Position numbers and translations under genes: made by a program. This document shows positions 11,079 to 20,326 of a stretch of 64,000 nt of DNA, piece by piece. Origin of the DNA: Rhodeus uyekii (Eukaryota > Chordata > Actinopteri > Cypriniformes > Acheilognathidae); contig JAWRVZ010000288.1 in assembly GCA_037043235.1 (NCBI GenBank), positions 465,001 through 529,000 on the forward strand, read 5' to 3'. The notes beneath the pieces were generated by a model. It did no database searches, was not told the DNA's origin, and saw nothing but the letters and a program-made list of their open reading frames with translations. Within the stretch, counting starts at the first letter, position 1, and every line of letters begins with the position of its first letter.

Positions 11079-11234
11079 TGTCTTAAGGTCTGTTTATTTT
11101 GTTTATCTTTTGCACATAGTTTTTCCTTGGTTCTTGTTCGGTCTCTTTTGGGTTCCCTCTGGTTTCATGTCTGTCAAGTCTTGGTCTGTCCCCCTCCTGG
11201 TCCCCCGCCCACCCTCCGCAGTTGTTACCTTAAC

Positions 11235-11250
11235 GGCGCGAGGTCGCGCC
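11235..11250 (+). promoter_or_regulatory. conserved RNA hairpin upstream of the polypurine tract (element 1)
   Basis: GGCGCG-AGGT-CGCGCC forms a 6-bp stem with a 4-nt loop just before the purine tract (GGAAGGGGGG, 11255-11264) and the 3' LTR. Element 3 has the same hairpin with a compensatory pair change (GGCGTG-AGGT-CACGCC). The loop AGGT is identical. Its role is unknown. Confidence 0.65.
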
Positions 11251-11269
11251 TACCGGAAGGGGGGCGTTA

Positions 11270-11734
11270 TGTTACACGTGTTCCTGTCTGGGTCTTCTCT
11301 GTCACTTCCTGTCAGTCTTGTCTTTGTTTCACTTCCTGTCTCTCGGGTTATTGTTTCACTCCCTTCACCTGTCTTGTAATCACTTCCTCGTTAGTCTCCC
11401 AGGTGTGGCTGTTTCCCCTTGTGTATATATCACTTGTGCACTTCCCTGGTGTTTGTCGGTTGTTGTATGGTTAGTGAATTGTTCTTGAATTTGTGTGTGG
11501 ATGTCTCTTGTTTCTCCAGCTGTGGTTCTTGTTTTAAGTTATATTATAGTTCCAGTTCCAGTTCTAGTTATTGCACATGCGTGCTTATTTGTTTTGTTAT
11601 TTAAAGTGTTTTGTTTTGTTTATATTAAATTAGCTTTTGTTTAACCCTGCCTTGCCTCGTCACCTTGCCTGTCTCGCATCGCACACCAACCTTGCTCCGC
11701 TACTTAACAGAACAACCGACCCTGCTCCGTAACA
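11270..11734 (+). repeat. 3' LTR of LTR element 1
   Basis: 465 bp, appears identical to the 5' LTR. It is preceded by the purine tract and followed by the 5-bp duplication GTGTC. Confidence 0.92.
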
Positions 11735-11739
11735 GTGTC

Positions 11740-12060
11740 ATTAAACATCCTGAAAATCACAGTTTTAAGTGAGTTGTCAGAAAGTTTCTCCACAGTGAAC
11801 ATGGAGAACTGGGCCTTTACAGAGTCAAATCTTTGCCAGAAATCCATGAGAAGAGCCGCAGTTTTAAAACTCAGATCAAAACCCTTGTTCAGGGGCAGAG
11901 TCTTTAAACAATTTAAATCTTCTGGTCTGAACTCTAGGGTTTTTTGGATTAGCTTCCTAGAAAAGTCCATTCAGGACATTCCTAAGAGCTTCCCCTCAAC
12001 CGTTCTAAATAAAAATTGCACGCTATGGTGCCTCCGCATGCCGGCACGAGCAGCCGACAT
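11740..12060 (-). pseudogene. Keno-like LINE ORF1, N-terminal half
   Basis: The ORF1 start ATG is at 12060 (MSAARAGMRRHHSVQFLF). An in-frame stop just before 11970 is followed by an open frame beginning MDFSRKLIQKTLEF that continues to VIFRMFNDT, where LTR element 1 is inserted. The protein resumes at 9179 with TVTRDDISVW. The region is typical of the non-zinc half of Tx1-type ORF1. It is broken by the stop and by the insertion. Confidence 0.68.
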
Positions 12061-12807
12061 GGTGGAGGCACCAACAGCTTGAATAATTTAAAACTTTACA
12101 CAAATAAATAAATATATGTGAATAAATAAATATGTTGTGGAATTTTCTCAAATATCAATCAGAGAGTCAAGAGTGGTCAGAAGTTAAAGAATATATTTAT
12201 TCACTTGTACAAGGACTCGTCTTACACACGTAAGCATGCATGAGAGGAGTGGAGGGGCAGTCCCTCACACCCCTACCTTATGGGCTACACAGAATTTATA
12301 TCAAGAACATTTCCTAAAAAGGAGTGGTCGAGCACGGCTCTAATGATTATGCTCTGCAAGTTACTTTACGTCACACAAACACTTATTTCAGCAAAAAAAC
12401 AAACATTTCCTAGAATTGAGAATTGTGCAGATGTCATTAACATAAAAGCTTCACACATTTGTTATTTATAACAACAGATTCCCTGCACACATAGCACATC
12501 TCTGTCTTGACCCTTTATTTATGGCAGCAGCTCCCCTGCACCAATACCAACACCTTTATCAAAGTCAAAGTCAAGGCCAGCTTTATTGTCAATTCTGCAA
12601 TATATACAGTGCATACATATAGAGAATTGAAATTCCGTTACTCTCAGACCCAAGGCGAATACAGTTAACAACAACAATAATTTAACAGTAACAGTAACAA
12701 CAACAACAAAAACAACAACAGAAGATGAAATACAATAAAATTAAACTAGATGGATAAAGTGAGTTATGGAGGTAAAGTGGCGATGGGAAATAGTGCAAAC
12801 AATAGTA

Positions 12808-13630
12808 CAGTAATGCCTCGGTTTACGAGCGACTTGGTATACGAGCAAATCGGTGTACGAGCACGGAGAGTCGTATCGGTGTACGAGCATTGTCTCGGTG
12901 TACGAGAAAAAAATTCCCTCACCCATGCGCAGTTTTGCGTCGAAAAGATCCCTTTATCACCCCTTAACTCGTTCATTCTCTCAGTGTCTCTCAGTATGGG
13001 TGCATCATTCACCACAGTGCATTATTTTATAAGTTGTTGTGAATATGATTACATGTGAATATGATGAAACTTTATTAATGGAGAATGTTACCAACACCAC
13101 ACATTGCATACTAATGAGACTCACGTGTGTTCACAGTCCAACGCACCCAATGACGTTCTTAAAGGGCCATACACTTTTAGAGAACAGCATACTATAACAG
13201 TTATAACTCTGTACAGATCATATACATAAGTGATTTACAGCGGTTTTACCTCGTGTTGTTGCATTAACTGTGATCGCTATTCTTCACGTTGTAATATCGT
13301 TACAAATGTTGAAGGAACTAGTTAATCTAATGTGTCAAGGAGTGTTAAGTTAACAGTCTTGTCACTTTAAGAGGGCGGGGTTTCAGTCGGCGCTAGAGAG
13401 AGTGGAGTTCTGAGGAGCTCGTAAGCAGAGATTGTTTTGATTCTTCTGTTATGTACGGCGTGGGTTGAAGCCAGAACCGCAATCCGATAGTTCTCAATAA
13501 AATCTCTGAATGAGAAGGAACCTGTCTGGTTATTAAAAGAAGCAACGCTACAATGTAGTGAAATATATAAGCAGTAACACCCCTCTCCTCTCGTCTCGAT
13601 CATGCCAGCAGTGAAGAGGTAAAGTGCATG
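12808..13630 (+). mobile_element. Tigger/pogo-like DNA transposon fragment, one end only
   Basis: Starts CAGTAATGCCTCGG directly after a TA (12806-12807), the terminal motif and target dinucleotide of Tigger-type elements. Subrepeats of CGGTGTACGAG follow. The opposite terminal repeat is not seen, so the right boundary is approximate and the copy is truncated or rearranged. An LTR-like piece may lie inside it. Confidence 0.55.
13064..13555 (+). repeat. LTR-like segment, ends unresolved
   Basis: The sequence ends with a U5-like stretch containing CAATAAAATCTCTG and closing GCAACGCTACA, as in retrovirus-type LTRs. The start could not be fixed and no target duplication was found, so a solo LTR is only a suggestion. 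Confidence 0.35.
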
Positions 13631-13798
13631 TTACAGTAAATAGTTAATAATGACAGTTAAACTCTAAAAAGTAATAGTGCAATTACAAATTAAGGCAGTG
13701 CAAATGTAATAGGAGAGAAATGCAAGGACAACATGATGAGGTGGATGAATAAGAGAATAACTGATGGTGGGTAGGGGGTGGGGGGGGGGATTCAGAGA

Positions 13799-15485
13799 TC
13801 AGGTCCTTGGTGCAGAAGAGGGGAGAGGTGGCAGAGTCGGGAGAGAGTTCAATGGCCTGACAGCTTGGGGTATGAAGCTGTCCTTCAGTCTGCTGGTCTG
13901 TGCCTGGAGACTGCGTAGTCTCCTCCCTGATGGCAGCAGACTGAAGAGGCTGTGGGATGGGTGGGTGAGGTCCCTAGCAATAGCAAGGGCTTTTCGGGAG
14001 AGGCGGGTGTTATAGATGTCCTGGAGGGGTGGGAGAGAGACACCAACGATCTTCTCAGCTGCTCTCACTATGTGCTGCAGTGCCTTGCGGCATGATGCGT
14101 TACAGGCGCCGTACCACACAGTGATGCAGCTGGTCAGAATGCTCTCGATGGTGCCTCTGTAGAAGGTGCGCATGATGGGGGCTGAGGCTCCGGCTCTTCT
14201 CAGCTTACGGAGGAAGTATAGCCGCTGCTGCGATTTCTTAATCAGTGCTGTGGTGTCGGTGGTCCAGGAGAGGTCTTCCGTGATATGAACACCCAGAAAT
14301 TTGGTACTCCTCACCCTTTCCACGGTCGCACCGTTGATAGTCAGAGGAGCATGCTGGGTGTGCATTCTTCTGAAGTCAACAACAATCTCCTTCGTCTTCT
14401 CCACGTTCAGAGAGAGATTGTTGTCGCCGCACCACCTGGCCAGGCGGCTCACCTCACTCCTGAAGTTTGTCTCATCACCATTGCTAATGAGACCAACTAC
14501 AGTCGTGTCGTCCGCAAATTTTATTATTAAATTGCTGTTGTGTGTGGGTGTGCAGTCGTGTGTAAGCAGAGTGAAGAGGAGTGGGCTCAACACACAACCC
14601 TGAGGGGTTCCAGTGTTCATGATGATGGTGCTGGAAGTGTTGCTGCCGACCCGTACTGCCTGAGGTCTTCCTGTCAGGAAGTCCAGCAACCAGTTGCACA
14701 GTGAAGTGCTGAGTCCCAGCTGAGACAGTTTTTGGGTGAGCTGTTGGGGGATGATTGTATTGAATGCTGAACTAAAGTCTATGAACAGCATTCTGACATA
14801 AGTGTCTTTATTGTCCAGGTGAGTGAGTGCTGAGTGGACGGCAGTGGTGATGGCATCATCGGTCGAGCGTTTTGACCGGTATGCAAATTGGTAGGGGTCC
14901 AGGGAGGGGGGGAGGACAGATTTAATGTGGTGCATGACTAGCCGCTCAAAGCACTTCATAAGGATGGGGGTAAGGATAAGTGCGACTGGGCGGTAGTCAT
15001 TGAAGCAGGATGGAGATGAATTCTTTGGGACTGGAATGATAGTGGTTGCTTTGAAGCAGGTGGGGACAACAGCTTGACTCAGTGAGATGTTGAAGATGTC
15101 TGTGAAGACATCGGTGAGTTCCTCTGCACAGTCCCTCAATACACGTCCAGGAATGTTGTCAGGACCTGGAGCTTTGCGTGCGTTGACCCTGCTGAGGGAT
15201 CTTCTCACGCTGTCCCTGGGCAGTGACAACATCTGGTCATCGGGAGGAGGTGGTGACTTCTGTGCAGTGGTGCTGTTGTGTGCTTCAAAGCGAGCTAAGA
15301 AAGTGTTCAGCTCATTTAGAAGGGGTGTGGAGCTGTCACACGTCCGTGCAGGGGGTTTGTAGTCCGTGAGGGTCTGAATCCCCTGCCACAGGCTCCTTGT
15401 GTCTCTGAAACGATGGGCTATCCTCCTGGAGTACTGTCTCTTAGCCTTCCTGATGCCATGTGACAGGTTGGCCCTTGCTGTCCTC
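13799..15485 (-). pseudogene. LINE-A ORF2, reverse transcriptase half
   Basis: An open frame over the whole RT: NARKAPGPDNIPGRVL, DYRPVAL, MLFIDFSSAFNTI, GTPQGCVLSPLLF and the intact catalytic KFADDTTVV box. The C-terminal region includes TKFLGVHITEDLSW and SCITVWYG. The F-ADD box, rather than Y-ADD, is normal for this teleost LINE group. The frame itself is not broken here; it was separated from its endonuclease half by the RTE insertion. The frame reads on for a short way into RTE sequence up to 15652, which is not native. Confidence 0.8.
15445..15485 (+). repeat. 41-bp target-site duplication of the RTE element (left copy)
   Basis: The 41-bp sequence beginning CCTTCCTGATGCCATGTG and ending TTGCTGTCCTC is repeated exactly at 18617-18657 on the other side of the RTE. 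It encodes part of the LINE-A ORF2 (RTARANLSHGIRK). Confidence 0.93.
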
Positions 15486-18400
15486 TTCGTCCTCGCGATT
15501 TCCCGCTCAAGTTGCAGGGTCCGCGTATCGTATGGCCTTTCTCCATCGGGTACGATCCAGGGCGTCTTCCGGTGTGATGTTGACAGCTCGCATGTCTTCG
15601 TTGAGTCTGTCGAGCCACCTCTTCTTGGGCCTTCCGCGTGGTCGTTGGCCAACCGGTTCGATGTGAAGGACAGTTCGGACGACGGAGTTTTGGTCCCTCC
15701 GCATCACGTGTCCATACCACCTCAGTCGAGCCTCGCGCATCTTCTCCTGGATAGGCGCGACCTTCAGCATGCTCCTCACGTCAACGTTGGTGACGTGGTC
15801 TAACCTCGTGAGTCCCATGCTCCAGCGTAGCATGCGCATCTCCATGGCGTGTAACGCCTTCTCATGATTGACGGCCGCTGGCCAGCACTCGGCGCCGTAC
15901 AATGCCACGGGTCGCACCACCGTCCTGTAGATCTGGCCTTTGAGGCGTCTCGGCATACGGCGGTCGCAGAGAACTCCGGTAACCTGGCGCCACTTGAGCC
16001 AGGCAGCCTTGATCCTGGCGCGGATCTCTGGTGAAATGTCGCCATCGGAGCTGATCGTCGATCCGAGGTACTTGAAGTCAGGTACCTTCCTCAGATCCGT
16101 GTCGCTGATACTGATGGTTCCATCGGTTTGGGTGCCACACTGTAGATATTCGGTTTTGGTCGGGTTTACTTTTAGTCCATATTCTTCTAGTCTGTCATTC
16201 CACGTTTGAGTCTGTTGCTGCAGTGTCTGGCGTGAAGTGCTGGCCAAAAAGACGTCGTCGGCGTAGAGCAACGCCCACGGATGTGGTTGCTGGATGTCTG
16301 CTGTCGCCGTATCCATGCAGAGGATGAAAAGAAGCGGCGACAGTGCCGATCCCTGGTGCACTCCGACACTGATGTTGAAAAGCGGCGAAACTCCCACTGG
16401 GCTTCTAACGACGCTGGTTACGTCACTGTAGAGCAGCTTCACCCATCGGACGTATGTTTCAGGTACACCATGTGATCGAAGGGCATGCCAGATGAGGTCG
16501 TGAGGCACACGGTCAAACGCCTTCTCTAGGTCGAGAAACGACGCGTGGATGCTGAGGTTTTTCTCGCGGTGTCGCTCAAGTAGAATCCGCACCGCGTGGA
16601 TGGCGTTGCTGGTGCCGCTACCTTTAACGAAACCGCACTGGTTTGGTGTTATAGTTACGATGGGGCGTAGCCTGGCGTCCAGTACTCGTTCAAACACCTT
16701 CATGGCGTGGCAGAGCAACCGAATCGGTCGATAGGTGGCGCAATCGGCGACGTCACCTTTATTCTTCCAGATGGGCACCGTAGTGCTGGTGAGCCAAATG
16801 GGCGGGACTTCATCGTCGCTAGTGATGCGGTTGAACAGCATCGTGAGTAACTGGACACCTCGGTCGCCGAGTAACTTCCAGGCTTCAGCTGGGATATCGT
16901 CTGGTCCAGGCGCTTTAGAATTTTTCATTTTCCGAAGAGCTTCAGCTACTTCCACCTGAGTTATTGGCTGGATAGGTCCATTGGTCGATTGGGCACTGCG
17001 GATCGGTTGGTGCGGAAACTCCGTGTTGCTGATGTTTTGGAAGTGTTCGCGCCACCTTTCCAGGATGTCCCGTGGTTCGTGAAGCAGTTGGCCGTTTTGA
17101 TTTCTGATGTTTTTGACTTGGCCAATGTCCAGTGTAGACCTGTGTCTTGTTGCGGCTAGCCTATAAATCCTTTTGGCACCTTCCGGGGTCTCGAGTTTAT
17201 TGTAGAGTTCGTTGAAATGTTCGGCTTTGGCTCTGCTTACTGCTGATTTGGCCGTCGATTTCAGCTTTTTGTACGTGCAGTAGTCGTCATTGCTTTTGGA
17301 GGCCGCCCATTTTTTGAACGACTTTTTCTTTGCGTGCACTGCCGTCTGTACGTCTTCGTTCCACCACCACACCTGTTTGTCGATGAACTTTTTGCCTGGC
17401 CTGGTGGTTCCGAGGATGGTGTTGGCCTGGGCGTGGATCTGGTCGGTGATTTCCTGATACAGCGCTGGCGCTGGTTGGTAAAGGTTTACGTTTACGTCGC
17501 GCAGAGCCGCCTCTAGTATGGTCTTGCGCTCATCGAGTAACCACCATTTTATCCTCTCCACACCCGTTTTCCGCACCTGCCGTTTTTGACCAATGTCCAG
17601 GTCAGTGTCCATGACGAGTAGTCGGTGTTGTGGAGCGACGTTGTCCGACGGTATGACTTTAGCGTTGGTCACTCGTCGTAGATGAGGGCGACGGACAAGG
17701 AAATAGTCTATTTGAGTTGTTCGAGTGCCGCTGCTGTAGGTGATGAGGTGTGTTGGGCGCTTCTTGAAAAACGTGTTGACCAGGGCGAGGTCGTGAGTTT
17801 CGGCGAAGTCCAGTATGCGGTTGCCCTCTTCGTTTCTGGTGCCGAAACCTTGACCACCGTGGTACTTTTCGTATCCGTCTTTGTTGTGACCCACGTGGCC
17901 GTTCAGGTCGCCACCGATGAAGATGTGGTCGTCCGCTCCGAACGTGCACATGTGGGCGTCGATGGTTTGCCAAAAGTCGTCTTTTGCTTCGTCGGGGCAT
18001 CCTTGTTGGGGAGCGTAGCACGAGACGATTTGTAGAATAGTTTTTCCAGAGACGATCGTGACGGACATGAGACGATCAGAGACTCGGTGAACTTCAACAA
18101 CGCAGTCGGATAGTTTTTCGCTGATCACAATGCCGACGCCGTTCTGTTTCAGTCGTCCGCCGTTGTAGAAAAGCTTGTATCCTTCGCCGATGTTGATCGC
18201 CTTGCCGCCGGTCCACTTTAGTTCTTGGATGCAGGCAATATCAACGCGACGCCGTTTGAGGGCGTCGGAAAGTTCTCTGCTTCTTCCGGTCATGGTGCCA
18301 ATGTTCAGTGTACCAAGCCGTAGATGCAGAGGAGGTTGCAGCGGAGGTTGCAGTTGGACTTGCTTCATTAGCCTTCCCCGTCCTTGAGAAGGTAGCCCTT

Positions 18401-18616
18401 GGATTCTTGCCACGTCGCTGGGGCATCGGCGGCGTGCGTCGCATAAGGGGGACGCCCTAGCATGGTCTGGATTTTGAAAGGCCATATTCATGGGTTGCGA
18501 CCGAAGTTTCGTCGACCGGTGCGTCGCTCCACCTGACGTCGAAGACCATCACCGTTAGCTTCTTCCCGAAGGTCGTTGTTCATAGCCGGCACCGCGTAGA
18601 GGTGGTGATTGGATTT
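15486..18616 (-). mobile_element. full-length RTE-clade LINE, apparently intact
   Basis: 3131 bp on the minus strand, bounded by a perfect 41-bp target duplication. One ORF fills nearly all of it. The 3' UTR after the stop is only about 20 nt and ends GAGGACGAAG; very short 3' ends are typical of RTE elements. It is more GC-rich than its surroundings. The perfect duplication and open ORF show that it is young. Confidence 0.9.
15507..18491 (-). CDS. RTE retrotransposon polyprotein: endonuclease and reverse transcriptase
   Basis: A 994-residue ORF. The apurinic-type endonuclease spans about residues 55-300: LGTLNIGTMTGRSREL, IACIQELKW, GIVISEK, IGGDLNGHVG, TQIDYFLV and a terminal QHRLLV block. 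The reverse transcriptase spans about residues 500-800: KAPGPDDIPAEAW, YRPIRLL, FLDLEKAFDRVPH, HQGSALSPLLF and the intact YADD box (LLYADDVFLA). Fish annotation pipelines often label such ORFs craniofacial development protein 2-like. The first 50 residues are proline- and arginine-rich and may not all be translated; a later ATG (MTGRSRELSD) is an alternative start. All catalytic motifs seen are intact. Confidence 0.9.
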   Translation of the reverse strand: MNMAFQNPDHARASPLCDARRRCPSDVARIQGLPSQGRGRLMKQVQLQPPLQPPLHLRLGTLNIGTMTGRSRELSDALKRRRVDIACIQELKWTGGKAINIGEGYKLFYNGGRLKQNGVGIVISEKLSDCVVEVHRVSDRLMSVTIVSGKTILQIVSCYAPQQGCPDEAKDDFWQTIDAHMCTFGADDHIFIGGDLNGHVGHNKDGYEKYHGGQGFGTRNEEGNRILDFAETHDLALVNTFFKKRPTHLITYSSGTRTTQIDYFLVRRPHLRRVTNAKVIPSDNVAPQHRLLVMDTDLDIGQKRQVRKTGVERIKWWLLDERKTILEAALRDVNVNLYQPAPALYQEITDQIHAQANTILGTTRPGKKFIDKQVWWWNEDVQTAVHAKKKSFKKWAASKSNDDYCTYKKLKSTAKSAVSRAKAEHFNELYNKLETPEGAKRIYRLAATRHRSTLDIGQVKNIRNQNGQLLHEPRDILERWREHFQNISNTEFPHQPIRSAQSTNGPIQPITQVEVAEALRKMKNSKAPGPDDIPAEAWKLLGDRGVQLLTMLFNRITSDDEVPPIWLTSTTVPIWKNKGDVADCATYRPIRLLCHAMKVFERVLDARLRPIVTITPNQCGFVKGSGTSNAIHAVRILLERHREKNLSIHASFLDLEKAFDRVPHDLIWHALRSHGVPETYVRWVKLLYSDVTSVVRSPVGVSPLFNISVGVHQGSALSPLLFILCMDTATADIQQPHPWALLYADDVFLASTSRQTLQQQTQTWNDRLEEYGLKVNPTKTEYLQCGTQTDGTISISDTDLRKVPDFKYLGSTISSDGDISPEIRARIKAAWLKWRQVTGVLCDRRMPRRLKGQIYRTVVRPVALYGAECWPAAVNHEKALHAMEMRMLRWSMGLTRLDHVTNVDVRSMLKVAPIQEKMREARLRWYGHVMRRDQNSVVRTVLHIEPVGQRPRGRPKKRWLDRLNEDMRAVNITPEDALDRTRWRKAIRYADPAT

Positions 18617-18657
18617 CCTTCCTGATGCCATGTGACAGGTTGGCCCTTGCTGTCCTC
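18617..18657 (+). repeat. 41-bp target-site duplication of the RTE element (right copy)
   Basis: Exact copy of 15445-15485. Its length is unusual for a LINE duplication. Confidence 0.93.
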
Positions 18658-19660
18658 ATGCCCACCTTATCTCCAGCTCTGAAGGCAGCATTACGCGTCT
18701 TCAGAAGTCTGTAGACATTCCCTGTCAGCCATGGTTTTTGGTTGGGCCAGATGGTGATGGACTTAGTGACTGTTACATCCTCAATGCACTTGGTGATGTA
18801 AGAAGTAACAGTCTCTGAGTACTCCTGGAGGTCTGTGGTGTTATTGTAAGTTGCAGCTTGTTTGAACATGTTCCAGTCAGTGGTGTCGAAGCAGTCTTGA
18901 AGAGCCTCTGATGACCCTTCAGGCCAGACTTGAATCTGCTTCAGGACTGGTTTGGTGACTTTCACAAGTGGTCTGTATGCTGGCATTAGCATAACAGTGA
19001 TGTGATCTGAAGCACCAATGTGGGTGAGGGGGGGGGCTTTGTAAGCACCTCTCTGTGTGGTATATACAAAGTCCAGAGTATTATTTCCACGTGTAGGAAA
19101 GTCAATGTGCTGATGAACTTTTGGAAACACACTCTTTAAGTCCGCATGATTGAAATCCCCAGCCAAGATGAGAAAAGCATCCGGGTGGGCTGTCTGCTGA
19201 TCACTGATGTGTTTATACAGATCATTAAGTGCCTCACTCCTTTTGTTGTTGTTGGAGCTGGGGGGGATGTATACAGCAACAAGTATAATAGCTGTATATT
19301 CCCGCGGCAGATAAAACGGCCGACACTTAATAATCATAAACTCCACCAGGGGTGAGCAGTGTTTGCAGACCACAACAGCATCTTGATCCTGTTACCACGC
19401 ATTATTGGTGTAAACACAGAGTCCGCCGCCGCGGGTCTTACCTCTCTCGACGAGCACTCTGTCCACGCGATGGCATGTAAGCCGATCGAGCTGAATGGCG
19501 CTGTCCGGAACGCTGTTGTTGAGCCATGTTTCCGTGAATACAAAAACACAACAGTCTCTAACAGTCTTCTGAGTGGAGCAAAGAAGACGAAGATCATCCA
19601 GTTTATTGTCCAACATTTATCTCGGCATTTAAACATTTTTGACTTTAAACATTCAAACAT
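18658..19660 (-). pseudogene. LINE-A ORF2, endonuclease half
   Basis: Starts around 19616 with LDDLRLLCSTQKTVRDC, then VFTETWLNNSVPD and GGGLCVYTNNAW. After that an in-frame TAA (minus strand, 19394-19392) interrupts it. It resumes with VVVCKHCSPLVEF, LVAVYIPPSSNN, LAGDFNHADL, NTLDFVYTT and IGASDHITV. Apart from the stop, the endonuclease blocks (E, GDFN, D, SDH) are all present. It joins the RT half at the RTE target duplication. Confidence 0.75.
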
Positions 19661-19840
19661 TTTTGACTTTGACTGTCATGAGAGACACACATAACCTTCA
19701 GCATACAGAATTACTTCAGCAAGCATAAGCACATTTCCATTAAGCAGACGAAATCTGCAAATTTCCATAACAATCCACCCCTTGTCCAGTTATATACTTG
19801 GATAAAAACCCTCTATAAAAACGAATGATACATGAAAAAC

Positions 19841-20326
19841 TGTAACAGAGGACTCACAGGCAGGGATCCAATCGCAATGTCTTTATTAAGAATGGTCGTA
19901 CAGGCAGGGGGTCAGGGCAAAACAGAGAGCAATCGTGGTCAGTAATCCAAGCAGGGGTCAGGAAGGCAGGCAGAACAGATACAGAAACGGTAGTCCAGGC
20001 GAGAGGTCGAGGCAGGCAGAACAGGATCAAGAAACAGGTAACAGGCAGAATCAGAACAGATAATCAGGATAGGAATAAACGCTTAGAATGATAGCTATTG
20101 CAAATCGAGACCTCGCAGTGAGTGTGTGTGTGAAGCAGTCTTTTATAGTACATGAGATGGGTGACAGCTGGTGAGAACAAACAATCCTGATCGGGTCCAG
20201 CTGGTGTGTGTGATCAGTCCAGTGTGGTGGCTGCTGGGAAATGTAGTGTGTAGTGAAGTGTCAGTATAAATGTGTGAGCTCCCTCTGGTGGCCAGGGAGG
20301 GGAGCACAGAGCTCATAGTCATAACA
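19841..20326 (-). repeat. 3' LTR of LTR element 2
   Basis: 486 bp with TG...CA ends, sense TGTTATGACTATGAG to CCTCTGTTACA. It carries TATAAAAG (complement of about 20132-20140) and AATAAAG. Confidence 0.9.

Larger units (their letters stand above)
9180..11734 (+). mobile_element. LTR element 1: complete, single gag-like/Pro-rich ORF, identical LTRs
   Basis: Two LTRs of 465 bp (9180-9644 and 11270-11734) appear identical. They start TGTTACACGTG and end CCGTAACA. The flanks carry a perfect 5-bp duplication, GTGTC (9175-9179 and 11735-11739). Only about 1.6 kb lies between them, with one ORF and no protease, reverse transcriptase or integrase. It is therefore non-autonomous and recent. Its leader (CCGACCGGGTTTGTCACCCC) and its 3' hairpin plus purine tract closely match those of element 3 at 23226-27295, although the LTRs differ. 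It sits in ORF1 of the Keno-like LINE. Confidence 0.93.
3965..12060 (-). mobile_element. Tx1-clade (Keno-like) LINE inserted in a U2 snRNA gene; dead and twice interrupted
   Basis: A two-ORF non-LTR retrotransposon runs leftward. ORF1 has three CCHC zinc knuckles; ORF2 has an apurinic endonuclease and a reverse transcriptase. Its 3' end touches the U2 snRNA fragment in the same orientation. This is the arrangement expected for Keno-type Tx1 elements, which target U2 genes (family knowledge from memory). Two later insertions split it: a solo LTR at 7201-7963 and a complete LTR element at 9180-11734. Several frameshifts and a degenerate polymerase motif show it is inactive. The 5' boundary (about 12060-12130) does not show the missing U2 5' part. 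Positions 3965-4608 are 3' UTR and the degenerate end of ORF2. Confidence 0.75.
12557..19680 (-). mobile_element. CR1/L2/Rex1-group LINE (LINE-A), interrupted by RTE and other insertions
   Basis: A minus-strand LINE with an endonuclease (19616-18658) and reverse transcriptase (15485-13799). The 3' UTR ends in the TGACTTTGACTTTG-type tail at 12557, preceded by AATAAAGCTGGCC. The RTE element at 15486-18616 splits ORF2. Removing it together with one copy of its 41-bp duplication restores one continuous frame of exact codon multiple. A Tigger-like and an LTR-like piece lie in the 3' UTR. A stop codon in the endonuclease near 19393 is a separate lesion. Confidence 0.78.
12133..19772 (-). mobile_element. 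endogenous retrovirus 3' LTR, split by a LINE
   Basis: On the minus strand the unit begins TGTTATGGAAATTTGC at 19772 and ends GAAAATTCCACAACA at 12133. It is directly preceded by a purine tract, ACAAGGGGTGGAT (19785-19773), as expected for a 3' LTR. Removing the inserted LINE (about 12557-19680) leaves about 510 bp, with TATAAATA and AATAAATA signals in sense orientation. The retroviral env lies upstream on the same strand at 27.4-28.45 kb, so this is likely the LTR of that provirus. The host duplication cannot be tested because the 5' LTR is not in the window. Confidence 0.6.

Noticed and set aside
18241..18491. First ATG of the RTE frame as the certain start
   Set aside because: The N-terminal 50 residues are low-complexity Pro/Arg-rich; a later methionine near the endonuclease is equally possible, so the start is left open.
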